Source: Piscicola geometra
Taxonomy: Eukaryota; Annelida; Clitellata; Hirudinida; Piscicolidae
Assembly: GCA_943735955.1 (NCBI GenBank)
Contig: OX030961.1
Location: 1-64,000 of the forward strand
DNA: 64,000 nucleotides
Direction of reading: 5' to 3'
A program made the position numbers and the translations under genes. Shown piece after piece: positions 46,201 to 61,199 of the stretch (the first letter of the stretch is position 1; every line of letters starts with the position of its first letter). The notes beneath the pieces were generated by a model. That model did not search any database. It was not told the DNA's origin and worked only from the letters and a program-made list of their open reading frames with translations.

Positions 46201-47130
46201 ATTAACATATATTGGATATTTAAATATATTGCATATTTACATATATTGCATATTTACATATATTGCATATTTACATATATTGCATATTTACATATATTAA
46301 ATGTTTACATATATTGCATATTACACATATTGCATATTTACATATATTACATATTTACATATATTGCATATTTACATATATTGCATATTTACATATATTG
46401 CATCTTTACATATATTGCATATTTACATATATTGCATATTTACATATATTGCATATTTACATAAATTGCATATTTACATATATTGCATATTTACATATAT
46501 TGCATATATTTATATATTGCATATTTACATATATTTCATATTTACATATATTGCATATTTACATATATTGCATATTTACATATATTGCATATTTACATAT
46601 ATTGCATATTTACATATAATGCATATTTACATATATTGCATATTTACATATATTGCATATTTACGTATATTGCATATTTACATGTAATGCATATTTACAT
46701 ATATTGCATATTTGCATATATTGCATATTTACATATAATGCATATGTACATATATTGCATCTTTACATATATTGCATATTTACATATATTGCATATTTAC
46801 ATATATTGCATATTTACATATATTGCATATTTACATATATTGCATATTTACATATATTGCATATTTACATATATTGCTTATTTACATATATTGCATATTT
46901 ACATATATTACATATTTACATATATTGCATATTTACATATATTGCATATTTCATATATTGCATATTTTCATATATTGCATATTTACATATATTGCATATT
47001 TACATATATTGCATATATACATATATTGCATATTTACATATATTGCATGTTTTCATTAATTGCATATTTACATATATTGCATATTTACATATATTGCATA
47101 TTTAAATATATTGCATATTTACATATATTG
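46195..47130. repeat. 2,430-bp duplication, copy 1
   Basis: Variants match 48,625-49,560 at a constant 2,430-bp offset. Decisive is a shared one-base deletion, GCATATTACACATATTGC (16-bp monomer), at 46,316 and 48,746, which also explains why 2,430 is 143 x 17 - 1. A private 16-bp monomer, GCATATTTCATATATTGC at 46,944, occurs only in this copy, after which the offset becomes 2,431. Confidence 0.88.
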
Positions 47131-48624
47131 CATCTTTACATATATTGCATATTTACATATATTGCATCTTTACATATATTGCATATTTAAATTATACTGC
47201 ATATTTACACATATTGCATATTTACATATATTGCATATTTACATATATTGCATCTTTACATATATTGCATATTTACATATATTGCATATATTTATATATT
47301 GCATACTTACATATATTGCATATTAACATATATTGCATATTTACATATATTGCATATTTACATATATTGCATATTAACATATATTGGATATTAACATATA
47401 TTGGATATTTACATATATTGCATATTTACATATATTGCATATTTACATATATTGCATATTTACATATATTGCATATTTACATATATTAAATGTTTACATA
47501 TATTGCATATTTACACATATTGCATATTTACATATATTACATATTTACATATATTGCATATTTACATATATTGCATATTTACATATATTGCATATTTACA
47601 TATATTGCATCTTTAAATATATTGCATATTTGCATTCATTGCATATTTACATATATTGCATATTTACATATATTGCATATTTACATATATTGCATATTTA
47701 CATATATTGCATATTTACATAAATTGCATATTTACATATATTGCATATTTACATATATTGCATATATTTATATATTGCATATTTACATATATTGCATATT
47801 TACATATATTGCATATTTACATATATTGCATATTTACATATATTGCATATTTACATATATTGCATATTTACATATATTGCATATTTACATATATTGCATA
47901 TTTACATATATTGCATATTTACATATATTGCATATTTACATATATTGCTTATTTACATATATTGCATATTTACATATATTGCATCTTTAAATATATTGCA
48001 TATTTGCATTCATTGCATATTTACATATATTGCATATTTACATATATTGCATATTTGCATATATTGCATATTTACATATAATGCATATTTACATATATTG
48101 CATACTTACATATATTGCATATATAAATATATTGCATATTTACATATATTGCATATTTACATATATTGCATATTTACATATATTGCATATTAACATATAT
48201 TGGATATTAACATATATTGGATATTTACATATATTGCATATTTACATATATTGCATATTTACATATATTGCATCTTTAAATATATTGCATATTTGCATTC
48301 ATTGCATATTTACATATATTGCATATTTACATATATTGCATATTTGCATATATTGCATATTTACATATAATGCATATTTACATATATTGCATATATACAT
48401 ATATTGCATATTTACATATATTGCATGTTTACATATATTGCATATTAACATATATTGGATATTAACATATATTGGATATTTAAATATATTGCATATTTAC
48501 ATATATTGCATATTTGCATATATTGCATATTTACATATAATGCATACTTACATATATTGCATATTAACATATATTGCATATTTACATATGTTGCATATTT
48601 ACATATATTGCATATTAACATATA

Positions 48625-49560
48625 TTGGATATTAACATATATTGGATATTTAAATATATTGCATATTTACATATATTGCATATTTACATATATTGCATAT
48701 TTACATATATTGCATATTTACATATATTAAATGTTTACATATATTGCATATTACACATATTGCATATTTACATATATTACATATTTACATATATTGCATA
48801 TTTACATATATTGCATATTTACATATATTGCATATTTACATATATTGCATATTTACATATATTGCATATTTACATATATTGCATATTTACATAAATTGCA
48901 TATTTACATATATTGCATATTTACATATATTGCATATATTTATATATTGCATATTTACATATATTTCATATTTACATATATTGCATATTTACATATATTG
49001 CATATTTACATATATTGCATATTTACATATATTGCATATTTACATATAATGCATATTTACATATATTGCATATTTACATATATTGCATATTTACGTATAT
49101 TGCATATTTACATGTAATGCATATTTACATATATTGCATATTTGCATATATTGCATATTTACATATAATGCATATGTACATATATTGCATCTTTACATAT
49201 ATTGCATATTTACATATATTGCATATTTACATATATTGCATATTTACATATATTGCATATTTACATATATTGCATATTTACATATATTGCATATTTACAT
49301 ATATTGCTTATTTACATATATTGCATATTTACATATATTACATATTTACATATATTGCATATTTACATATATTGCATATTTACATATATTGCATATTTAC
49401 ATATATTGCATATTTACATATATTGCATATTTACATATATTGCATATATACATATATTGCATATTTACATATATTGCATGTTTTCATTAATTGCATATTT
49501 ACATATATTGCATATTTACATATATTGCATATTTAAATATATTGCATATTTACATATATT
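48625..49560. repeat. 2,430-bp duplication, copy 2
   Basis: Carries the same order as 46,195-47,130: TTGGATATTAAC, TTAAATGTTTAC, the 16-bp monomer at 48,746, TACATAAATTGC, ATATATTTATATATTGC, TACGTA with ACATGTAATGC, and the unusual GTTTTCATTAATTGC, which is found only in these two copies (about 47,049 and 49,480). Confidence 0.88.
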
Positions 49561-50689
49561 GCATATTTACATATATTGCATCTTTACATATATTGCATAT
49601 TTAAATTATACTGCATATTTACACATATTGCATATTTACATATATTGCATATTTACATATATTGCATATTTACATATATTGCATATTTACATATTATGCA
49701 TTTATACATATATTGCATATTTACATATATTGCATCTTTACATATATTGCATATTTACATATATTGCATCTTTACATATATTGCATATTTAAATTATACT
49801 GCATATTTACACATATTGCATATTTACATATATTGCATATTTACATATATTGCATCTTTACATATATTGCATATTTACATATATTGCATATATTTATATA
49901 TTGCATACTTACATATATTGCATATTAACATATATTGCATATTTACATATATTGCATATTTACATATATTGCATATTAACATATATTGGATATTAACATA
50001 TATTGGATATTTACATATATTGCATATTTACATATATTGCATATTTACATATATTGCATATTTACATATATTGCATATTTACATATATTAAATGTTTACA
50101 TATATTGCATATTTACACATATTGCATATTTACATATATTACATATTTACATATATTGCATATTTACATATATTGCATATTTACATATATTGCATATTTA
50201 CATATATTGCATATTTACATATATTGCATATTTACATATATTGCATATTTACATAAATTGCATATTTACATATATTGCATATTTACATATATTGCATATA
50301 TTTATATATTGCATATTTACATATATTGCATATTTACATATATTGCATATTTACATATATTGCATATTTACATATATTGCATATTTACATATATTGCATA
50401 TTTACATATATTGCATATATTTATATATTGCATATTTACATATATTGCATATTTACATATATTACATATTTACATATATTGCATATTTACATATATTGCA
50501 TATTTACATATATTGCATATTTACATATATTGCATATTTACATATATTGCATATTTACATATATTGCATATTTACATATATTGCATATTTACATATATTG
50601 CATGTTTTTATATATTGCATGTTTACATATATTGCATATTTACATATATTGCATATTTAAATATATTGCATATTTACATATATTGCATA

Positions 50690-52850
50690 TTTACATATAT
50701 TGCATCTTTACATATATTGCATATTTACATATATTGCATCTTTACATATATTGCATATTTACATATATTGCATCTTTACATATATTGCATATTTAAATTA
50801 TACTGCATATTTACACATATTGCATATTTACATATATTGCATATTTACATATATTGCATATTTACATATATTGCATATTTACATATTATGCATTTATACA
50901 TATATTGCATATTTACATATATTGCATCTTTACATATATTGCATATTTACATATATTGCATCTTTACATATATTGCATATTTAAATTATACTGCATATTT
51001 ACACATATTGCATATTTACATATATTGCATATTTACATATATTGCATCTTTACATATATTGCATATTTACATATATTGCATATTTACATATATTGCATAT
51101 TTACATATATTGCATATTTACATATATTGCATATTTACATATATTGCATGTTTACATATATTGCTTATTTACATATATTGCATATTTACATATATTACAT
51201 ATTTACATATATTGCATATTTACATATATTGCATATTTACATATATTGCATATTTACATATATTGCATATTTACATATATTGCATATTCACATATATTGC
51301 ATATTTACATATATTGCATATTTACATATATTGCATATTTACATATATTGCATATTTACATATATTGCATATTTACATATATTGCATATTTACATATATT
51401 GCATATTTACATATATTGCATATTTACATATATTGCATATTTACATATATTGCATATTTACATATATTGCATATTTACATATATTGCATATTTACATATA
51501 TTGCATATTTACATATATTGCATATTTACATATATTGCATATTTACATATATTGCATATTTACATATATTGCATATTTACATATATTGCATATTTACATA
51601 TATTGCATATTTACATATATTGCATATTTACATATATTGCATATTTACATATATTGCATATTTACATAAATTGCATATTTACATATATTGCATATTTACA
51701 TATATTGCATATTTACATATATTGCATATTTACATATATTTCATATTTATATATAATGCATATTTACATGTATTGCATATTTACATATATTGCATATTTA
51801 CATATATTGCATATTTACATATAATGCATATTTACATATATTGCATATTTACATATATTGCATATTTACGTATATTGCATATTTACATGTATTGCATATT
51901 TACATTTATTGCATATTTGCATATATTGCATATTTACATATATTGCATATTTACATATATTGCATATTTACATATATTGCATATTTACATATATTGCATA
52001 TTTACATATATTGCATATTTACATTTATTGCATATTTACATATATTGCATATTTACATATATTGCATATTCACATATATTGCATATTTACATATATTGCA
52101 TATATACATATATTGCATATTTACATATATTGCATATTTACATATATTGCATATTTACGTATATTGCATATTCACATGTATTGCATATTTACATATATTG
52201 CATATTTGCATATATTGCATATTTACATATATTGCATATTTACATATATTGCTTATTTACATATATTGCATATTTACATATATTGCATATTTACATATAT
52301 TGCATATTTACATATATTGCATATTTACATATATTGCATATTTACATATATTGCTTATTTACATATATTGCATATTTACATATATTGCATATTTACATAT
52401 ATTGCATATTTACATATATTGCATATTTACATATATTGCATATTTGCATATATTGCATATTTACATATATTGCATATTTACATATATTGCTTATTTACAT
52501 ATATTGCATATTTACATATATTGCATATTTACATATATTGCATATTAACATATATTGGATATTAACATATATTGGATATTTACATATATTGCATATTTAC
52601 ATATATTGCATATTTACATATATTGCATCTTTAAATATATTGCATATTTGCATTCATTGCATATTTACATATATTGCATATTTACATATATTGCATATTT
52701 GCATATATTGCATATTTACATATAATGCATATTTACATATATTGCATACTTACATATATTGCATATATAAATATATTGCATATTTACATATATTGCATAT
52801 TTACATATATTGCATATTTACATATATTGCATATTAACATATATTGGATA
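50690..52850. repeat. 2,790-bp duplication, copy 1
   Basis: Segment starting with two 18-bp monomers at 50,795 and 50,983; they recur at 53,585 and 53,773 (offset 2,790 = 164 x 17 + 2). In the second half the offset falls to 2,756 because 34 bp, two monomers, differ in the homogeneous run. The unusual ATATTTATATATAATGC follows in both (51,745 and 54,500 area). Confidence 0.84.
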
Positions 52851-53479
52851 TTAACATATATTGGATATTTACATATATTGCATATTTACATATATTGCAT
52901 ATTTACATATATTGCATCTTTAAATATATTGCATATTTGCATTCATTGCATATTTACATATATTGCATATTTACATATATTGCATATTTGCATATATTGC
53001 ATATTTACATATAATGCATATTTACATATATTGCATACTTACATATATTGCATATTAACATATATTGCATATTTACATATATTGCATATTTACATATATT
53101 GCATATTAACATATATTGGATATTAACATATATTGGATATTTACATATATTGCATATTTACATATATTGCATATTTACATATATTGCATATTTACATATA
53201 TTGCATATTTACATATATTGCATATTTACATATATTAAATGTTTACATATATTGCATATTTACACATATTGCATATTTACATATATTACATATTTACATA
53301 TATTGCATATTTACATATATTGCATATTTACATATATTGCATATTTACATATATTGCATATTTACATATATTGCATATTTACATATATTGCATATTTACA
53401 TAAATTGCATATTTACATATATTGCATATTTACATATATTGCATATTTAAATATATTGCATATTTACATATATTGCATA

Positions 53480-55540
53480 TTTACATATATTGCATCTTTA
53501 CATATATTGCATATTTACATATATTGCATCTTTACATATATTGCATATTTACATATATTGCATCATTACATATATTGCATATTTAAATTATACTGCATAT
53601 TTACACATATTGCATATTTACATATATTGCATATTTACATATATTGCATATTTACATATATTGCATATTTACATATTATGCATTTATACATATATTGCAT
53701 ATTTACATATATTGCATCTTTACATATATTGCATATTTACATATATTGCATCTTTACATATATTGCATATTTAAATTATACTGCATATTTACACATATTG
53801 CATATTTACATATATTGCATATTTACATATATTGCATCTTTACATATTTTGCATATTTACATATATTGCATATTTACATATATTGCATATTTACATATAT
53901 TGCATATTTACATATATTGCATATTTACATATATTGCATATTTACATATATTGCTTATTTACATATATTGCATATTTACATATATTACATATTTACATAT
54001 ATTGCATATTTACATATATTGCATATTTACATATATTGCATATTTACATATATTGCATATTTACATATATTGCATATATACATATATTGCATATTTACAT
54101 ATATTGCATATTTACATATCTTGCATATTTACATATATTGCATATTTACATATATTGCATATTTACATATATTGCATATTTACATATATTGCATATTTAC
54201 ATATATTGCATATTTACATATATTGCATATTTACATATATTGCATATTTACATATATTGCATATTTACATATATTGCATATTTACATATATTGCATATTT
54301 ACATATATTGCATATTTACATATATTGCATATTTACATATATTGCATATTTACATATATTGCATATTTACATATATTGCATATTTACATATATTGCATAT
54401 TTACATATATTGCATATTTACATAAATTGCATATTTACATATATTGCATATTTACATATATTGCATATATTTATATATTGCATATTTACATATATTTCAT
54501 ATTTATATATAATGCATATTTACATATATTGCATATTTACATATATTGCATATTTACATATATTGCATATTTACATATAATGCATATTTACATATATTGC
54601 ATATTTACATATATTGCATATTTACGTATATTGCATATTTACATGTATTGCATATTTACATTTATTGCATATTTGCATATATTGCATATTTACATATATT
54701 GCATATTTACATATATTGCATATTTACATATATTGCATATTTACATATATTGCATATTTACATATATTGCATATTTACATATATTGCATATTTACATATA
54801 TTGCATATTTACATTTATTGCATATTTACATATATTGCATATTTACATATATTGCATATTCACATATATTGCATATTTACATATATTGCATATATACATA
54901 TATTGCATATTTACATATAATGCATATTTACATATATTGCATATTTACATATATTGCATATTCACATGTATTGCATATTTACATATATTGCATATTTGCA
55001 TATATTGCATATTTACATATATTGCATATTTACATATATTGCTTATTTACATATATTGCATATTTACATATATTGCATATTTACATATATTGCATATTTA
55101 CATATATTGCATATTTACATATATTGCATATTTACATATATTGCATATTTACATATATTGCATATTAACATATATTGGTTATTAACAAATATTGGATATT
55201 TACATATATTGCATATTTACATATATTGCATATTTACATATATTGCATATTAACATATATTGGATATTAACATATATTGGATATTTACATATATTGCATA
55301 TTTACATATATTGCATATTTACATATATTGCATCTTTAAATATATTGCATATTTGCATTCATTGCATATTTACATATATTGCATATTTACATATATTGCA
55401 TATTTGCATATATTGCATATTTACATATAATGCATATTTACATATATTGCATACTTACATATATTGCATATATAAATATATTGCATATTTACATATATTG
55501 CATATTTACATATATTGCATATTAACATATATTGGATATT
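53480..55540. repeat. 2,790-bp duplication, copy 2
   Basis: Second copy of the 50,690-52,850 segment. Private changes include GCATCATTAC near 53,566 and ACATATCTTGC near 54,117. The downstream TTGG blocks and the ATATAAATATATTGC monomer (52,767 and 55,471 areas) are shared. Confidence 0.82.
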
Positions 55541-57505
55541 AACATATATTGGATATTTACATATATTGCATATTTACATATATTGCATATTTACATATAT
55601 TGCATCTTTAAATATATTGCTTATTTGCATTCATTGCATATTTACATATATTGCATATTTACATATATTGCATATTTGCATATATTGCATATTTACATAT
55701 AATGCATATTTACATATATTGCATACTTACATATATTGCATATTTACATATATTGCATATTTACATATATATAGCATATTTACATATATTGCATATTTAC
55801 ATATATTAAATGTTTACATATATTGCATATTTACACATATTGCATATTTACATATATTACATATTTACATATATTGCATATTTACATATATTGCATATTT
55901 ACATATATTGCATATTTACATATATTGCATATTTACATATATTGCATATTTACATATATTGCATATTTACATAAATTGCATATTTACATATATTGCATAT
56001 TTACATATATTGCATATATTTATATATTGCATATTTACATATATTTCATATTTACATATATTGCATATTTACATATATTGCATATTTACATATATTGCAT
56101 ATTTACATATATTGCATATTTACATATAATGCATATTTACATATATTGCATATTTACATATATTGCATATTTACGTATATTGCATATTTACATGTAATGC
56201 ATATTTACATATATTGCATATTTGCATATATTGCATATTTACATATAATGCATATGTACATATATTGCATCTTTACATATATTGCATATTTACATATATT
56301 GCATATTTACATATATTGCATATTTACATATATTGCATATTTACATATATTGCATATTTACATATATTGCATATTTACATATATTGCTTATTTACATATA
56401 TTGCATATTTACATATATTGCATATTTACATATATTGCATATTTACATATATTGCATATTTACATAAATTGCATATTTACATATATTGCATATTTACATA
56501 TATTGCATATATTTATATATTGCATATTTACATATATTTCATATTTACATATATTGCATATTTACATATATTGCATATTTACATATATTGCATATTTACA
56601 TATATTGCATATTTACATATAATGCATATTTACATATATTGCATATTTACATATATTGCATATTTACGTATATTGCATATTTACATGTAATGCATATTTA
56701 CATATATTGCATATTTGCATATATTGCATATTTACATATAATGCATATGTACATATATTGCATCTTTACATATATTGCATATTTACATATATTGCATATT
56801 TACATATATTGCATATTTACATATATTGCATATTTACATATATTGCATATTTACATATATTGCATATTTACATATATTGCTTATTTACATATATTGCATA
56901 TTTACATAGATTACATATTTACATATATTGCATATTTACATATATTGCATATTTACATATATTGCATATTTACATATATTGCATATTTACATATATTGCA
57001 TATTTACATATATTGCGTATTTACATATATTGCATATTTACATATATTGCATATTTGCATATATTGCATATTTACATATATTGCATATTTACATATATTA
57101 AATGTTTACATATATTGCATATTTACACATATTGCATATTTACATATATTACATATTTACATATATTGCATATTTACATATATTGCATATTTACATATAT
57201 TGCATATTTACATATATTGCATATTTACATATATTGCATATTTACATATATTGAATATTTACATATATTGCATATTTACATATATTGCATATTTACATAT
57301 ATTGCATGTTTACATATATTGCATATTTACATATATTGCATATTTACATATATTGCATATTTACATATATTAAAAGTTTACATATATTGCATATTTACAC
57401 ATATTGCATATTTACATATATTGCATATTTACATATATTACATATTTACATATATTACATATTTACATATAATTCATATTTACATATATTGCATATTTAC
57501 ATATA

Positions 57506-58627
57506 TTGCATATTTACATATATTGCATATTTACATATATTGCATATTTACATATATTGAATATTTACATATATTGCATATTTACATATATTGCATATTT
57601 ACATATATTGAATATTTACATATATTGCATATTTACATATATTGCATATTTACATATATTGCATATTTACATATATTGCATATATTTATATATTGCATAT
57701 TTACATATATTTCATATTTACATATATTGCATATTTACATATATTGCATATTTACATATATTGCATATTTACATATATTGCATATTTACATATAATGCAT
57801 ATTTACATATATTGCATATTTACATATATTGCATATTTACGTATATTGCATATTTACATGTAATGCATATTTACATATATTGCATATTTGCATATATTGC
57901 ATATTTACATATAATGCATATGTACATATATTGCATCTTTACATATATTGCATATTTACATATATTGCATATTTACATATATTGCATATTTACATATATT
58001 GCATATTTACATATATTGCATATTTACATATATTGCATATTTACATATATTGCTTATTTACATATATTGCATATTTACATATATTACATATTTACATATA
58101 TTGCATATTTACATATATTGCCTATTTACATATATTGCATATTTACATATATTGCATATTTACATATATTGCATATTTACATATATTGCATATTTACATA
58201 TATTGCGTATTTACATATATTGCATATTTACATATATTGCATATTTGCATATATTGCATATTTACATATATTGCATATTTACATATATTAAATGTTTACA
58301 TATATTGCATATTTACACATATTGCATATTTACATATATTACATATTTACATATATTGCATATTTACATATATTGCATATTTACATATATTGCATATTTA
58401 CATATATTGCATATTTACATATATTGCATGTTTACATATATTGCATATTTACATATATTGCATATTTACATATATTGCATATTTACATATATTAAAAGTT
58501 TACATATATTGCATATTTACACATATTGCATATTTACATATATTGCATATTTACATATATTACATATTTACATATATTACATATTTACATATAATTCATA
58601 TTTACATATATTGCATATTTACATATA
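57506..58627. repeat. 1,122-bp HOR, copy 1 (66 monomers)
   Basis: TACGTA at 57,840 and 58,962 are exactly 1,122 bp apart. Through this unit the order TTGAATATTTAC (twice), ATATATTTATATATTGC, ACATGTAATGC, ATATGTACAT, TTGCTTATTTAC, TTGCCTATTTAC, TTGCGTATTTAC, ATTTGCAT, TTAAATGTTTAC, TTAAAAGTTTAC and ATAATTCATATT is identical in the next unit. TACGTA markers at 56,174 and 56,667 precede it at 493 and 1,173 bp spacing, which are related shorter and longer forms. Confidence 0.88.
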
Positions 58628-59749
58628 TTGCATATTTACATATATTGCATATTTACATATATTGCATATTTACATATATTGAATATTTACATATATTGCA
58701 TATTTACATATATTGCATATTTACATATATTGAATATTTACATATATTGCATATTTACATATATTGCATATTTACATATATTGCATATTTACATATATTG
58801 CATATATTTATATATTGCATATTTACATATATTTCATATTTACATATATTGCATATTTACATATATTGCATATTTACATATATTGCATATTTACATATAT
58901 TGCATATTTACATATAATGCATATTTACATATATTGCATATTTACATATATTGCATATTTACGTATATTGCATATTTACATGTAATGCATATTTACATAT
59001 ATTGCATATTTGCATATATTGCATATTTACATATAATGCATATGTACATATATTGCATCTTTACATATATTGCATATTTACATATATTGCATATTTACAT
59101 ATATTGCATATTTACATATATTGCATATTTACATATATTGCATATTTACATATATTGCATATTTACATATATTGCTTATTTACATATATTGCATATTTAC
59201 ATATATTACATATTTACATATATTGCATATTTACATATATTGCCTATTTACATATATTGCATATTTACATATATTGCATATTTACATATATTGCATATTT
59301 ACATATATTGCATATTTACATATATTGCGTATTTACATATATTGCATATTTACATATATTGCATATTTGCATATATTGCATATTTACATATATTGCATAT
59401 TTACATATATTAAATGTTTACATATATTGCATATTTACACATATTGCATATTTACATATATTACATATTTACATATATTGCATATTTACATATATTGCAT
59501 ATTTACATATATTGCATATTTACATATATTGCATATTTACATATATTGCATATTTACATATATTGAATATTTACATATATTGCATATTTACATATATTGC
59601 ATATTTACATATATTGCATGTTTACATATATTGCATATTTACATATATTGCATATTTACATATATTGCATATTTACATATATTGCATATTTACATATATT
59701 ACATATTTACATATAATTCATATTTACATATATTGCATATTTACATATA
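58628..59749. repeat. 1,122-bp HOR, copy 2 (66 monomers)
   Basis: Direct tandem copy of 57,506-58,627, matching for about 780 bp with almost no differences. It then departs by switching to TTGAATATTTAC near 59,570, where copy 1 has a different tail. The ATAATTCATATT monomer recurs at about 59,711 (57,470 and 58,592 in earlier units), spacings of about 1,122 and 1,119 bp. Confidence 0.85.
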
Positions 59750-61199
59750 TTGCATATTTACATATATTGCATATTTACATATATTGCATATTTACATATA
59801 TTGAATATTTACATATATTGCATATTTACATATATTGCATATTTACATATATTGAATATTTACATATATTGCATATTTACATATATTGCATATTTACATA
59901 TATTGCATATTTACATATATTGCATATTTACATATATTGCATATTTACATATATTGCATCTTTACATATATTGCATATTTACATATATTGCATATTTACA
60001 TATAATGCATATTTACATATATTGCATCTTTACATATATTGCATATTCACATATATTGCATATTTACATATATTGCATATTTACATATATTGCATATTTA
60101 CATATATTGCATATTTACATATATTGCATATTTACATATATTGCTTATTTACATATATTGCATATTTACATATATTACATATTTACATATATTGCATATT
60201 TACATATATTGCATATTTACATATATTGCATATTTACATATATTGCATATTTACATATATTGCATATTTACATATATTGCATATTTACATATATTGCATA
60301 TTTACATATATTGCATATTTACATATATTGCATATTTACATATATTGCATATTTACATATATTGCATATTTACATATATTGCATATTTACATATATTGCA
60401 TATTTACATATATTGCATATTTACATATATTGCATATTTACATATATTGCATATTTACATATATTGCATATTTACATATATTGCATATTTACATATATTG
60501 CATATTTACATATATTGCATATTTACATATATTGCATATATTTATATATTGCATATTTACATATATTTCATATTTACATATATTGCATATTTACATATAT
60601 TGCATATTTACATATATTGCATATTTACATATATTGCATATTTACATATAATGCATATTTACATATATTGCATATTTACATATATTGCATATTTACGTAT
60701 ATTGCATATTTACATGTATTGCATATTTACATATATTGCATATTTGCATATATTGCATATTTACATATATTGCATATTTACATATATTGCATATTTACAT
60801 ATATTGCATATTTACATATATTGCATATTTACATATATTGCATATTTACATATATTGCATATTTACATTTATTGCATATTTACATATATTGCATATTTAC
60901 ATATATTGCATATTCACATATATTGCATATTTACATATATTGCATATATACATATATTGCATATTTACATATATTGCATATTTACATATATTGCATATTT
61001 ACGTATATTGCATATTTACATGTATTGCATATTTACATATATTGCATATTTGCATATATTGCATTTTTACATATATTGCATATTCACATATATTGCTTAT
61101 TTACATATATTGCATATTTACATATATTGCATATTTACATATATTGCATATTTACATATATTGCATATTTACATATATTGCATATTTACATATATTGCA

